The notes under the pieces: generated by a model
Told to the model about the DNA's origin: nothing
Database searches by the model: none
Seen by the model: the letters and a program-made list of their open reading frames with translations, nothing else
Part shown: piece after piece, positions 21,561-33,370 of the stretch
How the letters are laid out: the number at the start of each line of letters is the position of its first letter
How positions within the stretch are numbered: the first letter of the stretch is position 1
Source: Daphnia carinata
Taxonomy: Eukaryota > Arthropoda > Branchiopoda > Diplostraca > Daphniidae
Length of the DNA: 64,000 nt
Direction of reading: 5' to 3'
Assembly: GCF_022539665.2 (NCBI RefSeq)
Contig: NC_081336.1
Span: 5,286,221-5,350,220 of the forward strand
Position numbers and translations under genes: made by a program

Positions 21561-23639
21561 ACCAAAGAAGCCTCAGAGAAAGAAGATGAAAATCAGCAAG
21601 AAGAAGAAATAAAAGTGATACCTCCTTCAAATGATCCACAATCTCAGGCTGATCCAGAAGAAACACTAGTTAAACAAAACGGTGCATCGCCGGACATCGA
21701 AGAAAACGATGTTGTCATGCCCACTCCGGAAGTAATGACACCCACTTCAACTAGAAGACCCACTTGTAGCAGAAGACCTCCAGCCCGATATTTAACTCTA
21801 TTGGTGCCGTTCCTCATCTTTCTGATTGGGCCGCTGTCAAACAACTCACTGATCCTAAGGGAAAATGCAATATTCAAACAACAAACTGACGTGGCGTTCA
21901 GTGAATCATCGTGGACCATCGTAACAAACCTTGACTTGGGAGTAGCCGATACAGCAGCAGCATACTTGAAGCAGAGAATATCCCAACAACAGCAAGAGGC
22001 AGAAAAGTGGAAGAATACAGGTTCACGACCACAACGAATAGCAGCCAGAAGAATCGCTAGTAGAACGCAAACAATCCTGAAAGGAATGGAGAATGTAGTT
22101 GATCGATTAATAAACATCAAAAAAGCCTTAAATCCTAACCAGAGAAATCGTCGAAGTCTCGTTGACGGTGAAGGATCAATCCTGAAATGGCTATTTGGAT
22201 TATCACCACAAAAAGATTTAGAAAAATTAAACAATCAAGTAAAACTTGTTGCTCGAGATCAAAAAGAAGTAATTCACATCATTGATAAACAAGCAACAAT
22301 AGTGAATGAATCACTTTGGGAATCCAGAACGAACGAAAAACTCATCGGAGAGCTGCGAGGCCAGTATTCCATACTAAGAAATGTTACAACCAACCTCATG
22401 GAAAGGATGGTGAACATAGAAGAACTAGAGCTCAATCACTTCGAGTATTACATCCAACTGGACGACACATTTGAAGCGATGAATCAGATCTTGCTGTGGC
22501 TGCAACAATTTGCCTATAGTCTCGACGTCGGCTTCAGTATGTTGGCCAACGGGCATTTGGCACCACAAATCGTCTCTCCAGCAAGATTCAATAAATTTAT
22601 ATGTATGATAAACGAGAAATTACCAAGAGGATGGTCTGTCTCCAGTGATGTGCTTTGGATCGCCTACCGAGAATCAACTGTCACTGTGGCGGCCATGGAA
22701 AACTCGTTTCGCCTCTTCATAAATGTTCCCATTTTCGATCACAGCCAGCAGTACAAGCTTTTCGAAATTATTAACTTGCCGGCAGCTTCGGATAATGGAA
22801 CACATGGTGTCCTGTTGGGAAATCTACCAGACTACCTTGCTGTGTCTGCCGACCTCGAAACCTATCTAGAATTGTCCAAAGAAGATGTAAAGGATTGCAG
22901 TAAGATAGGACTACCACTGTGTAAATGTCATACCGGCATCAGCAAGAGAACAGCCCGAAAATCCTGCACAATAGCTGTCCTTTTAAATGATTCGGTCTGA
23001 ATCAATACACAATGCAAAAAAAACTTCACAGACTGGAGCGGACCTGAAATAGTTTACATGGGATCCAGTCAATGGATCTACTCAGCAACAAAACCGCACG
23101 AGATTGTGTTTCCGTGTCCAGCAGGAGGAGAGCAGCCACCTTTAAGAACAACAACATTACCAGCCGTAGGAATGTTTGAAATACCTTTGGGATGCACCGC
23201 TCGAACCGAAGAATGGGTATTCCCCGCCAGCATGGTAGGAAGTATAATGGCGCCAAAGCTACAAGCAATTGTGCTACCAACAGTGAAAATCTTTGCACAA
23301 GGTGTCCAAGAAGCCAATGGCACAAAGCACACTTTCGTCGAGCTTCCGCGAGAAAATATGTCGTCTGTAGACATCATCAGTCAGCTGCTTCATCGCAACG
23401 CACAAGCAACGTTGTCATCTGAAATGACTGGAGAGCAAATTCATAATTTAATTATGGAAAAAGAAAAACAAAAATATTTTTACCTTACTCGTTATCCTTA
23501 CGAGTTGTTGGCTTTCAACATCCTTCTAATGTGTGGAATAGTGTTTTTAGTGGTTAAAATTTACATGTTACACAAGCGTCTTATCGCTCATGAACAGTGT
23601 GAAAGCGCTCCACCCGGAGACCGCGGGAGGGATGAGTAG
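21561..23639 (+). pseudogene. F-type envelope protein of Gypsy-C, one TGA
   Basis: After an acidic linker the frame shows a hydrophobic signal-like stretch at about 21780-21840 (YLTLLVPFLIFLIGPL). A furin-type RNRR site lies near 22143-22154, followed by SLVDGEGSILKWLFG, placed and shaped like the fusion peptide of insect errantivirus and baculovirus F proteins. Two coiled-coil stretches and a Cys-rich region follow. A single TGA (22998-23000) interrupts; the same frame continues to 23639 and includes the transmembrane helix (LLAFNILLMCGIVFLVVK) and a short cytoplasmic tail. Env would mediate membrane fusion in an infectious element. The gene has no stop separating it from pol. It ends about 100 bp from a convergent gene. 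Confidence 0.8.
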
Positions 23640-23711
23640 AGACTGAAAATCTCTAAAAAGAAAATTGATAGTGATAAAGAAAAGAAACTCTCTGTGAAAA
23701 AGTGAAAAAAG

Positions 23712-23717
23712 TTTATT
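23712..23717 (-). terminator. polyadenylation signal of minus-strand gene
   Basis: On the minus strand AATAAA lies 25 bp after the stop codon of the gene at 23742-24311, a normal spacing. Confidence 0.6.
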
Positions 23718-23741
23718 GAAAAAAAAACAAAAGAGTTACAA

Positions 23742-24311
23742 CTATTCTTCACGGTTATTGTTAAAATCTAAAAGATCGTCGTTTTCAGTGTCGTGTTCTT
23801 CAGCCTCAGCATTCAAAACATCAAGCCAAACGAGCCGAGCATCTTCCCGTGCTTGCATTTCGGCTTGGGTGAATTCCCTGTAGAAGTCAGAGCGGCGAGG
23901 AGTTGGGTGGTAAATTTCCTCATCGGACTCAAACCACCAAAGAAGACGCGCATACCAGGATATGTGCTGAAAAGAAGAAAGAAACATGAACGAAATAGAA
24001 AAAAATTATGAAGAGATTACTTACCTGTAGTAAACGTAGTCAACCCATGGAGCACGGAAGAATAGTGGAAAATCAAAATGAACGTTGGTGTTGTACACTT
24101 TCGTTAAGATCTCCAAAAACTCCGCACGGTCAGATGGGGTTAGGCGACTAAAACGGCTCCTATTACTGGTAAAGGTAGCCGCAACAAGACACAAGATAGC
24201 ACACTCAAAAAGGCGAAAATTTGAAGAATCAAATCGAAAGTGAACATTTTTGTTTGGGGGCAAGAAACAAATTGAAGCTGAAACGCAGCAGTTGAATTTC
24301 TTACACATCAT
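23742..24311 (-). pseudogene. small two-exon protein, copy 2 (antisense to Gypsy-C)
   Basis: Exon 1 runs from 24311 to about 24035 and ends PWVDYVYY before a GTAAGT donor; exon 2 begins at about 23967 after TTTTCAG and reads HISWYARLLWWFESDEEIY to a stop at 23742. Both the exon structure and the sequence match copy 1 at 1649-2183. Exon 1 is phase 2 here as in copy 1, but exon 2 is one base short for the expected join, so either one base has been lost at the acceptor or a less usual donor is used. The C-terminus is acidic and Asn-rich. An AATAAA follows the stop. No known domain is recognised. It is convergent with the env gene, 103 bp away. Confidence 0.65.
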
Positions 24312-24680
24312 AACGTTGTAGTTTGTCTTTTTTCACACCTACAAGTAAATTGCTAATTATAGCCGTCTTTATTATTCTTCTATCCCTTCAGTAGCGCTAG
24401 CCTTTCCGATAAAAGCGCATTTACCTCTTTAAAGCGACCGCGCTTTATCGTAAGCTTGACTTTTACTATAGTTGCTCCTTTACCTCTCTAAAGCGACCCC
24501 GCGCTCTCGTATGCTTTCTCTTTACTATAGTTATTCATTCTCTACTAGCTTTGGATGAATTTTTAAAAATCACGGGTTTTCTCCCCAATATTTTGTTATG
24601 CCCTTGATTTCCTTTTAATGATTGTTCGTACAGTCGGGTCGCCGGTCTTGAAGAAGGGGGACCTATCGCGAGGGGAACAT
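24312..24680. repeat. 5' flank of copy 2 with a 60-bp direct duplication
   Basis: ACCTCTTTAAAGCGAC begins at about 24422 and ACCTCTCTAAAGCGAC at about 24482, each followed by a further similar 45 bp ending TTTACTATAGTT. This lies 110-230 bp before the gene start on its upstream side, where promoter elements could be. Otherwise nothing is recognised. Confidence 0.55.
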
Positions 24681-24689
24681 AGTGACGTG

Positions 24690-25055
24690 GTTGTCATTTC
24701 TGAAACAATTTCTGTTATTTTTGTCATTTCTGACGTGACAACCAACGATTAAATTGCGTACAATACAGTTTCCCTTGAAAAGATGCTGCAACACGCAGAT
24801 AATTTGGTAAAAGTTAGTTATTCTTAGAATTCATGTAACCCTAGAGATGGGGCGTATATCCTTCACGAGGGTATAAAAGCCCATACATTTTTAGCCCTAA
24901 GTTAGTTCTTAAGTTTTCCCGTACTCGTCAAGTTATACCACAATTCTCTTCACGTTTAAAGTTAAGAAAAACGCGTGGTTATTCTTCATTTCTGATGTGC
25001 TTTGTATTTTCTGTTAAAAATCAATACAAATCATTTACAAAGCAAAGCCCCGTGT
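24690..25055 (+). mobile_element. LTR-like sequence, identity uncertain
   Basis: A TATA box (GGGTATAAAAGCCC) at about 24867, a start-site-like CTAAGTTAGTTC about 30 bp on, and an ATCAATACAAATC signal near the end resemble an LTR. Repeated TGTCATTTCTGA words lie upstream. No second copy or clear terminal repeat was found; it might be the 3' LTR of Gypsy-C. Confidence 0.4.
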
Positions 25056-25254
25056 GACAATAGGCTTGGTCCAAGCGAGTACAGAGAAGTGCCAGTAGAT
25101 TGTTCCCCTTTGGCCATTGTTATTTGCTCATCGTGGGAGAACGCAGAATTGATTCACTACTATTGCTGACGCATAATGAAGAAAATCCAGTAATATCTTG
25201 TAGTATTTCACAAATGTCTAGGTACAGTATAATAATCTAGATTTTATGTTTTAG

Positions 25255-25482
25255 AACTTTCGCTCTACCGTCTTCACCGATGGTACAGAACGGTTCTTGA
25301 AAGTGGCTCTGCCCTACCTAATCAACGGAGTGACTTTGCTTGCTGCCACAGCTCCTGAACTCAGTTTGTTGCTATCAGAAGGAAAAGGTAGAATTAGCTT
25401 AGACGATACAGACTTTGTGCTCAAAGAACACGCTGGAGCAGCAAAGAAACTGTGTAATTTTATCAATAGTCTATTAAATGGG
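25255..25482 (+). CDS. orphan exon of an unrecognised host gene
   Basis: A TTTATGTTTTAG acceptor is followed by an open frame of 76 codons (NFRSTVFTDGTERFLK, then PYLINGVTLLAATAPELSLL and EHAGAAKKLCNFINSLLNG). The mixed composition and lack of stops look like real coding sequence, and GGGTAACA at the end could be a donor; another possible donor is CAGGTAAGC at about 25514. I do not recognise the protein. The rest of the gene is not visible; it may be a fragment left among insertions, or an exon of a gene extending over the repeats. Confidence 0.35.
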
Positions 25483-25519
25483 TAACAGAAGGAAAAGAAT
25501 TTTATCCCACGACAGGTAA

Positions 25520-26022
25520 GCATGACAGTGAATGTATATTACCTATACTTGTGCTAAACTTATCCGTTGTAGATTGTTGCTTGTGCTAGTTATTGGACAA
25601 AAGGAATGGAAGAAATTTTCTCTAAGGTTTTAAAAAATCCTTTGGTTTTCATATTGTCGCGACCATCAAACCGGACGTCTCTCCAATTCTTCCTGTCGAT
25701 CACGCCACATCCGCCAGAATGGGTCACCGTCACACGAAATCGGTGTGAACGGATTTTGACCAGATCCCATCCGGTTGGACTCGGCCCATGGACTGTGTTG
25801 TGGGAGACTGGCGGTTCCAACTTTAGTCAGTCGCGTGAACATTGCTGTAGTACATAGTCGTCGAATACACTCCTCCACTTCGAATTTGGTCAAATAGCGC
25901 GACAAATGGTAGAGATGCAGGCTCTTTAGAATTTTTTAAAGGGTACCGATCGTGACTTTTTCATTTGAGCTCAGACTTTTTTTTGGTGGGTTGATGTCCA
26001 GTGAAGGGGTGGGCAGACTACA
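25520..26022. other. 5' flank of isolated gag, no gene
   Basis: GC-rich sequence without a convincing ORF. It might hold the leader of the element whose gag begins downstream, but no LTR end or primer site was recognised. Confidence 0.4.
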
Positions 26023-27274
26023 GTGCGGTGTCGTTTAGGCAGTCGGCGTTTGCGAGGGCTGCCGCCACTCGCGGAGAATGTAGTTGGTGTGTCGATAGAC
26101 ATCTGTGATTGGGAAGACTCACAGACAGAAGTGGAAAATCGACCGGTGGGTCTTCGGCGCGGTCGCTTACAAGACAGCGGGTTCGGTGCTGAAGTTTCGC
26201 ACGTCGCGGGAGAAGTGCGTGACACAAATAGTGCTTTGGAGGTCTCGGCTTTCGGATCGCCGGGACAGGAAGACAGAACAGGGGACGAAGACGGTGACCT
26301 TGGGAGATCGACCGACGGCGCTCTTCATTCATCGGGACAGCCGGCGCCCAACATTCCAAAGGAGTTGCTCCCACGCGCTCACGGGATGGCGGTGGTAAGA
26401 CCGCAGCTACAATTCAGTGCCCCACCCATCTTCACGGGCAGGGAGGGTGATGATGTGATTGACTGGCTTTCACGCTATGAGGCCGCGGGAAACATCAACC
26501 GCTGGACTGTTGACGACTTAAGTATCAATCTGGAGATGTACTTGGAGGACACAGCCAGGAACTGGTATCTTTGCCTCCACGGAAGGCCTACAACCTGGCG
26601 TGACGAAGCACCACGGGCTGGGAATGCTGGACAGACCGTCCCGGAGTTAAGGACCTTTTCTTAAGAGCGTTCCTGAATGGCAGCCAGGACATCTTCCAAA
26701 AAAAACAGGTTGCGGAAGCGAGTCGAGCAGTTCGATGAATCGTCTATCGATTACTTCTATGACGTCCTGAAGTTATGCCGGACGGTAGACCCTGATATGA
26801 CCGAAGCGGCAAAAGTCGAACACTTGTATCGCGGTTTGAATAAAGATAATAGTAGAAAGAATTTGTCCTTTTAATCCTAGAACCAGCGCAGAATTTTTGG
26901 AATGCTTACGACGGCAGGAGGAAGCCAAGGTACGCACCTATCGTAGCGATCGAGCAGCTTCCCCCTTGCGGGCGGTGGATCGTAGCGTTCCGGTTGCCGC
27001 CTTGCCTCCTGCCGAAGATGCAAACCGTTAGCTTCTACAAGCCATCCGCGATCTTCAAGGGCAGGTGGCTAAGCTCACCATACAACAGCAATTTCGCGGG
27101 AAGAAATCAGTTATGCAAAAAATCGCCCCAGCGGCCGGACGTCGGACGGACGTCCCATCTGTTACCAGTGCGAGAAACCGGGGCACAACGCTAGGAATGG
27201 CCCCAGCAGGCAGGAACGGGATCAAGACGATTCGAGACCGAACCAGCCGACCGCCAGAGAACCCACTAAGGTAA
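26023..27274 (+). pseudogene. gag of a Gypsy element (Gypsy-F fragment)
   Basis: From 26023 to 26664 the frame is acidic and Gly-rich, then becomes the capsid: APPIFTGREGDDVIDWLSRY, followed by MYLEDTARNWYLCL, the conserved start of Gypsy gag capsids. A more likely initiator is the Met at 26384. A frameshift near 26640 moves the reading to 26677-26874 (SSIDYFYDVLKLCRTVDPDM). A second break leads to a zinc knuckle at about 27150-27190, CYQCEKPGHNARNG, whose last Cys is Asn. No protease or RT follows; the element stops near 27280. Confidence 0.75.
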
Positions 27275-29003
27275 ACTTTAATATTCAAGTAAGCAAATAT
27301 TCCCGAATTTTTGTACGGGCTTAATCCAACAACCCTTTGGTAGGAAACGATGGGTCGTATCGTGTATTGAAAGTGTTTTTCTCATTATTGTAATATACGT
27401 AAAACGCATCGGAAATGTAGAAGAAACTTTTGTTTTTCTCCCATTATTCCAGCTGTACCGCCCCTCTAATGGTAAAAGGTAAGCAGCTATGCAGAACTAA
27501 GCAAAATTTAAATAAACAACATTAAATTATTATTATCAAACTATAAAACGCCTATAAACATTTCGGTTTGCTTGACTTGGTCGCGTGGCCAGCTATGGTA
27601 CTAGCCATGCAGCAGAGAACATTTCTAAAAAAAGGCGCTGATGTGATCATATGATGCCAAAAGGGCTGGTATTGACAAACAACGTCGTTGACGAAAATTT
27701 AGAACCAGAATTAAAATTGCTGATTATGCCGTTGCGATCTCATTTTTCTGGCAAATAGCTATGCCAAATATAAATGTGATGCGAAGGTATATCGAAATAT
27801 TACGCCCTCGAGCATATTAACCGAACATTTAATGACTTCATGACCACTCGAAGACAAAACATTTTCTTTCATTTCCAACTTCTTGTAGTGGTTTGAAACT
27901 TCTTTGGCTGCTTTAAACTGAGTTTCCGCATTATTGGCCTCCTACAGTTTTTCTGCTCTAAATAAAGAAAATTTCACGATTAGCAACGTAAGCCTGGAAT
28001 GCAAAAATACGTGTGAATTAAAGGAGTGGATCTTATTTTGGAGTGGTGTTTATTCTGCTAAATTCATTATCTTACAAAATAATGACGTCATCAAACCACT
28101 ATCACTGGCAAGGCCTATCATAAACAGAAATTCACCAAGTAAGGCGGTGTGAAAGACGCAACTGCACGTTAGTATTGATTATAAAAAAAAGGCTTGAACT
28201 TGTTATGTTGTTTTCTTGTCCTCTTGTCTTAGAACTGGTTATTTAGTTTTCGTTTGATAGGGTTATGATTTCTATACAAATGAAAGCATAGTTGAAATGG
28301 AATGCAGCATCTGCACGTTTTTGTTTTGTAGACGCCTCACTTTAGTGTCAATTAAGTGATTCGCGTAATCATGTGGTTTTATGGACTTATTAAATACCGA
28401 GGTATTTTTTGTTCTAACTTCTTCAGGAAAAGTAGGGCTTTTACTGGCAATTAATGTTAATGCAAAATTTAGTTTATCCTTCCTCCTTGTACAGATGCTC
28501 TACAAATTTCTGCGTAGAGGTGCCAAGTATGAGATACCTAAAGTTGAACCAAACTCGGCGTCGAACCAAAAGTCAGCAGACAAAAAAAACTTAGCCAATT
28601 AGGCGTTCACGGAAAATAGCCTGATGCAACATAGTCTTTCACAGCCACCTTATGGCACAATTTTGGCATTTGAGCAGTAATTCCTACAAATGAATCGCCC
28701 CTTCCTATGGAAAAAATTAGAATATTAATGCAAAAATGCATTAAAAAATTTAGTGAATGCACCATTCTTTGTAAAATGATGCATGGTTGGACAAACCCGG
28801 AATCAGAAAATATGTTCAGTTTGCAAACAGTTCGAGCAAGAAAGGGCGCAAAAAAACAGGAATGGTTATTTCTGAAAGAAAATATCTTTTATATGAAATA
28901 TTTCAGAAAAGTTTTAATGACTTCATACCACAATTAAAAAGTTTTCCACTTTGTTTCCAAAAAGCTATGGGAAGAGAAGTGTTTCAACATTGGAAATGAA
29001 TAG
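27275..29003. other. decayed AT-rich sequence, short plus-strand frames
   Basis: Several short plus-strand open frames (27934-28152, 28381-28602, 28707-28937) follow one another, which hints at an old gene on the plus strand, but no motif is recognisable. No terminal repeat was seen before the LTR at 29004. Confidence 0.35.
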
Positions 29004-29757
29004 TGTAACGAAGCAAATATACGCCTTCAAGTCATATTCCCTTTCTGTCGTTTCTTTATTAATTAGTAAGAGTAAACATGTTAATTGCAACACCATGGAA
29101 ACAGCATGGTTGACTCAGATGAACTCCTGCTAGCTGACTGACGCAGACGGTAGGTCATCAACATCACGCCACGTTGGGCACATCTACTGATTGGCTGCAT
29201 CACCTCTCGATCATGCCAATTTACCAATATGCAAAGTTCCTTGGTGAACCCAAAAAATGAGAAAGATCAGAGAAGAACTTACTGTATTATGTTATCTGAA
29301 TGAAGTAGTCGCTTGAAGATGCCTTTGTTGCGCTTGCTTTAGGTTAGTAGTATTCTGTACATTTTATTGTGAAGTTTTATTGATTAAGTTGACTTAATTG
29401 TATCTGTTTGGACTTAATTAATTCTTGGACAGTGCACTTGTCCTCTCTAAATACTTATTCGATCCATTTGTTGCTTTGTTGCGTTTGTGAACCTGAGGTT
29501 TTGACGTTCGCTTCCGTGTCAGTTTCCTTTCCCCTATTCACTCGTGTTTTCACGGTAATACTTGGTTTCGATTTTCTCTCTCCTTCTAAGTTGAGTTTCC
29601 CTACTGTAATTTATTTCATTCTTTGTTCTCTGGCCTTTTGTAGTTACGCTTGATTTAGAATAATAGATTCATCATTGTGGGCAATACGCCCCGAGCTCGC
29701 TCTTGTTTTATTGCCTTAATTCGTAAAATCACTTCTCTACGGGGAAGATGCTTTACA
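29004..29757 (+). mobile_element. 5' LTR of Gypsy-D
   Basis: It begins TGTAACGAAGCAAAT and ends GCTTTACA (754 bp). Start and end match the solo LTR at 13913-14606, and about 650 bp match, inverted, the LTR at 45869-46588. A gag frame follows about 80 bp downstream, which sets it as the 5' LTR. The sequence after the LTR (TTATGGTTGCAGCAC) did not match a tRNA end that I know. Confidence 0.75.
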
Positions 29758-29835
29758 TTATGGTTGCAGCACTATTCAGAGCTCTAGCACAATGATGGAC
29801 AATGTTATTTCAGGCTGGCATAATTCCTACCCGTA

Positions 29836-31600
29836 ATGAAAATCAATAACAAAACAGTCGCTAAGTTAATTAGTTTCGAAAAGTGGTCAGTCCCTACCAC
29901 GTCCGTCCCGCATACGTTTCAAGGCTGTAAGACCTCCTACCTCATGGAGAGGGAGTTGGATTTCCAGTTGGACGATCCGAAAATTTGGGGAAAGCTATTC
30001 CCGTTGATGCAAACAATCAGGCTGCGGGATAACTACCAAGCCAAAGTGCCAGCGGACTTGACAAAACCAAAGACACTCCTGAAATCCTTGGTAGCAATCT
30101 GGAAGTGTGAGCCAGTGGACCGAGAACTCAGAGTTCTCAACCCATTTGGAGGACACCTTGCGGGAGTACCACGGCACCCTACACCTTGCTCCTTACCTAA
30201 GAAAATCGCAGTCCATAACCAGTTTAGTGCCACTACAGCCGGAATTCAGATCGCTTCGAATTAAATTCATCAACTTCCGAACATTGCTGAACATTGATGC
30301 CGAGCGGCAGGCAGATAACAAAGGATATCACAGAAGCCTTCACCCAGGCTACCAGCAAATTGAAACCATTACTGTCATCCATTCAGAGGAACCAGGAAGA
30401 GCAGCAAACCACGCCAACTCAGCAAGTATCGCCGCTGTTGGAACATATTCCGAAGACAATACAGACACGCCGAAGAAACCCGACGTTCCAGTCAGTCACG
30501 CACTCAACACTCTCCTCGAGCTCAGCGATTCAACCAACCGGGAGATCTGCTAGTGAGCCTCAGGTGATTACGAACTGCATTTCAGGTGACTCTCAGAATC
30601 CACCTTAGGAACGTTGAACTTTCCCATATTCAATCCAAACATGACAAAACATCCTTTTTCGGAAAGTGCTTGGCTTGAATCTTTTAAAGTAAAATTTACG
30701 GGTATGCATGGTCGGAGGAGAAGACTATTCAGATGCTACTGGCTAAAATAACGATTTAAGAGTGCGTACCCAGTAGATTATGCGGAGAAATCCTTCACAA
30801 GCATTTTTATGCAAAAGTTTATCGAGGGATTGGATTCCAAATTGCAGGCCAAAGTAGATATATGGCATTTCGCGATTTCAGCGAGTCTTTTTTATCGATG
30901 CGTGTTTATGCTGCTCGTTTGGAAGCTTTAGAGAAAGATCGGGAAAAACATGAATTTTTTAGGACAATCGACGGGTCTTGTGACACAAAAAATCTGGAAT
31001 TAAAAGAACTCAAGCCAATGAAAAATTGACCAGAAAGAAATAATGCTGTAAAGGAGACAATGATGCTGTTGCTAATATAAGTCAGGGATATAAAAACGCG
31101 AAGAGCCCAAAAGCAGAAAGAGATGAAATTGGTGATGTTCTTCATGAATTCACGCAGACAGTAAAACAACTTCAAACGGGCAAAAATGATTGTTCTCCTT
31201 CTCCAACGGGCACCCCCTATAGGAAACAAGTTTCGTTGAAAATTAATAGCGGCAATCAAGACAGAAATCGTAAACCCCCTTCTCATCGCCCCGATACTAA
31301 CGGCAATTCTTACCAATCTGCTAGATTTCCCAATAGAACTACACAGTTCACACCCTATTTTTCGAGACCAGTTAAATGATTCAAGCAATAGGCGTACTCA
31401 AACTGTAATAATTTCCAATTTCTGCGGTTATCACGGACATACACAATCGGATTGCCGTAAATTCTAACGGCATAATTTGTAGCACGCAAAGCCTCCAATT
31501 TGTTATTCTTGTGAAATTGGACACAAATCGAATAACTGTCTCATGTACAGGAGCCCAATAGGCCTAAAAATCCAGATCCCCCTTAACATCAGGGAAACCA
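29836..31600 (+). pseudogene. gag of Gypsy-D, heavily decayed
   Basis: Plus-strand frames change repeatedly: 29836-30264, then 30294-30608 (a Gln/Thr-rich segment with ITEAFTQATSKLKPLLSS), and later fragments. Between 31380 and 31560 two Cys/His knuckles can be read, FCGYHGHTQSDCR and CYSCEIGHKSNNC, both imperfect versions of CX2CX4HX4C. Such knuckles mark the nucleocapsid end of gag. Stops and shifts are frequent. Confidence 0.65.
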
Positions 31601-32065
31601 ATGGGTATGAACTGTAACTTCGGTTCAGTTGATAGGGAGCCTCAGTTGAACTCCGGACAAGTCGCAAAATTAACAAACATAACAAATGATACGTCTCCTA
31701 GAATTTCATTGCAAATTTTTAAGATCCCCTTACAAGCATTATTTGATACAGGCGCGTCTAAAAGTATTATTCATGAGAGATTGTTCAAGAAGTTTACTCT
31801 GGGAGGTCAAGTGATCTGCAGTCAGCTTGATTTCGTTTTATATGATGTAGAGGAAAAGAAGTTACGCTGGGAAGAGTTACATTGCCCGTACATTACGAAG
31901 AGTCAGTTTGAAGACAGGAGTTTATTATTACAAATGTTGTTTCCTAGGACTGTATCCTTGTATGGGGCGCAATCAACGCACGGATTCCGGCTTTATGGTG
32001 AAGCAAAGAGTAATTATTTATCAAGGAACGAGCAATATCAGCTATCTCTAGGGTACCGGATATAG
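31601..32065 (+). pseudogene. retropepsin of Gypsy-D
   Basis: A 154-codon frame contains the active site QALFDTGASKSIIHERLF, then a Leu/Phe-rich C-terminal half. The final residues overlap sequence that aligns with the start of Gypsy-B (CTAGGGTACC). The protease residues are intact, though upstream and downstream frames are broken. Confidence 0.8.
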
Positions 32066-33234
32066 CAGTTACGACGGTCAAAAATACGACTTTATTTCGT
32101 CAGACTTAGCTAGTAATTGCAGCGCTAATGAAAGGTTTATTTCCGTATGTTCCCTCTAATACCGCATTTTTTTACCCCAGCTGAGGATTTGTCGGACTGC
32201 ATTTTTATTGAATAATTTGTTGGAAAGGGTTCGGCAGATGGAAAGTATAAATTATGGTCGAAAATCATTCACGAAATCATGTCATAATTCGTGGGAATAC
32301 TACATTTGGCGTTATTAAAATAATTAAAAACGTAATGGGGAAAATTGCATTAAATAAATGAGAAGAAAAGCCTAACATGGAATATAAGCCAGTTTTAATT
32401 TCAGATGTCGATAACGTCCTATTCGACAACGCCTTTATAGAGTTACAAATAATCAAAGGAAAATATTGGAAGATAAAGTACAGGAAATACTAGATGATAA
32501 TGTCATTCTATATTTGCATTCTCCATGGGCTTCACTCGTGGTTTTAGTAGAGGAAATAAATAGAGGTATAATTTTCCTTCGACTACCGTAAATTGAATAG
32601 TATTACAAAAAAAGATTCCCTTCTTATGCCAAGAATAGATGAAACATTAGACAAATTATCCGGAAAGAAATTTTTCACGACTTTTCATTTTGCCTCTGGC
32701 TACTGGCAAATTCCAGTAGAGCTAGTTATTGAAAAGACACATTTTTAATAGAGAACAACCTTTATGAATTTAAACGAATGGCATTTGATTTTTGCAATGC
32801 ACCTGTCACATTTCCATGACTAATGAATTATCTACTGAAAGACGTTTTGGGAAGTAAAGCATTAGTTTACTTGGATGACGTAAATCATCTTTTCGGACAC
32901 TTTTGACGACCACTTCAACGACATTAGAGAAATTTTTGATTTATGTGAAAATACCAATTTACAATTAAAACTTGAAAAATGTCAGTTCATTAAGCGTTCA
33001 GTAAATTACTTAGGCCATGCCATCCCGACTGATGGTATTAAACCTCTTCTGAGTAGAATTGAGAAAATAGTTAATTATCAAACGCCCACTCCAGTAGATG
33101 AAGTCAGATCATTTCTTGGATTAGCTGGGTATTACAGAAGATTTATTATAGATTTTGGATCAATTGCAAAACCGTTAACCCGATTAACTCATAAAGATCT
33201 TAGCAGAAAACCTTTTACTTGGGGAAATGAAGAG
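32045..33234 (+). pseudogene. RT of Gypsy-D, truncated by the palindrome
   Basis: The nucleotide sequence parallels Gypsy-B through fingers, palm and thumb. Motif A reads FFTTFHFASGYWQIP, with His in place of the catalytic Asp. VYLDDV survives near 32867 but the frame shifts at once. The thumb (DEVRSFLGLAGYYRRFI) is followed by KPFTWGNEE, and at about 33234 the element ends against GATTGGC and the AAAAAGGCCC array. RNase H and integrase are missing. Confidence 0.8.
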
Positions 33235-33241
33235 GATTGGC

Positions 33242-33370
33242 GGAGAAAAAGGCCCAGACGAAAAAGGCCCAGACGAAAAAATCCTGAAAAAAAGGCCCAG
33301 ACGAAAAAGGCCCATACGAAAAAGGCCCACTTTTTTTTCCAAATTCAAAAGTGGGCCTTTTTCTCCGCTC
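33242..33370 (+). repeat. AAAAAGGCCC hairpin array 1
   Basis: About six 13-15-bp units of GAAAAAGGCCCAGAC are followed by AAAAAGGCCCAC and an inverted partner GTGGGCCTTTTT separated by about ten bases. The array is preceded by GATTGGC. Long open frames through it come only from the 15-bp periodicity. Confidence 0.85.

Larger units (their letters stand above)
18200..23640 (+). mobile_element. Gypsy-C: env-bearing element lacking gag
   Basis: Protease, RT, RNase H, integrase and an F-type env follow in order on the plus strand. Gag and the 5' LTR are missing. The coding sequence is only moderately decayed (a few stops and single-base shifts) but carries a deletion inside RT and another in RNase H. 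Its env type differs from that of Gypsy-A, while the convergent gene beyond env is the same family. Confidence 0.85.

Noticed and set aside
21644..22234. 196-codon minus-strand frame within Gypsy-C
   Set aside because: It is antisense to env, whose signal, furin site and fusion peptide are clear on the plus strand.
25666..25905. 79-codon minus-strand frame before gag F
   Set aside because: No motif and on the wrong strand relative to the gag it precedes.
33226..33250. GATTGGC and GGAGGTC as simple target duplications of the palindrome
   Set aside because: They occur inverted rather than direct at the paired ends, so they are not ordinary duplications.
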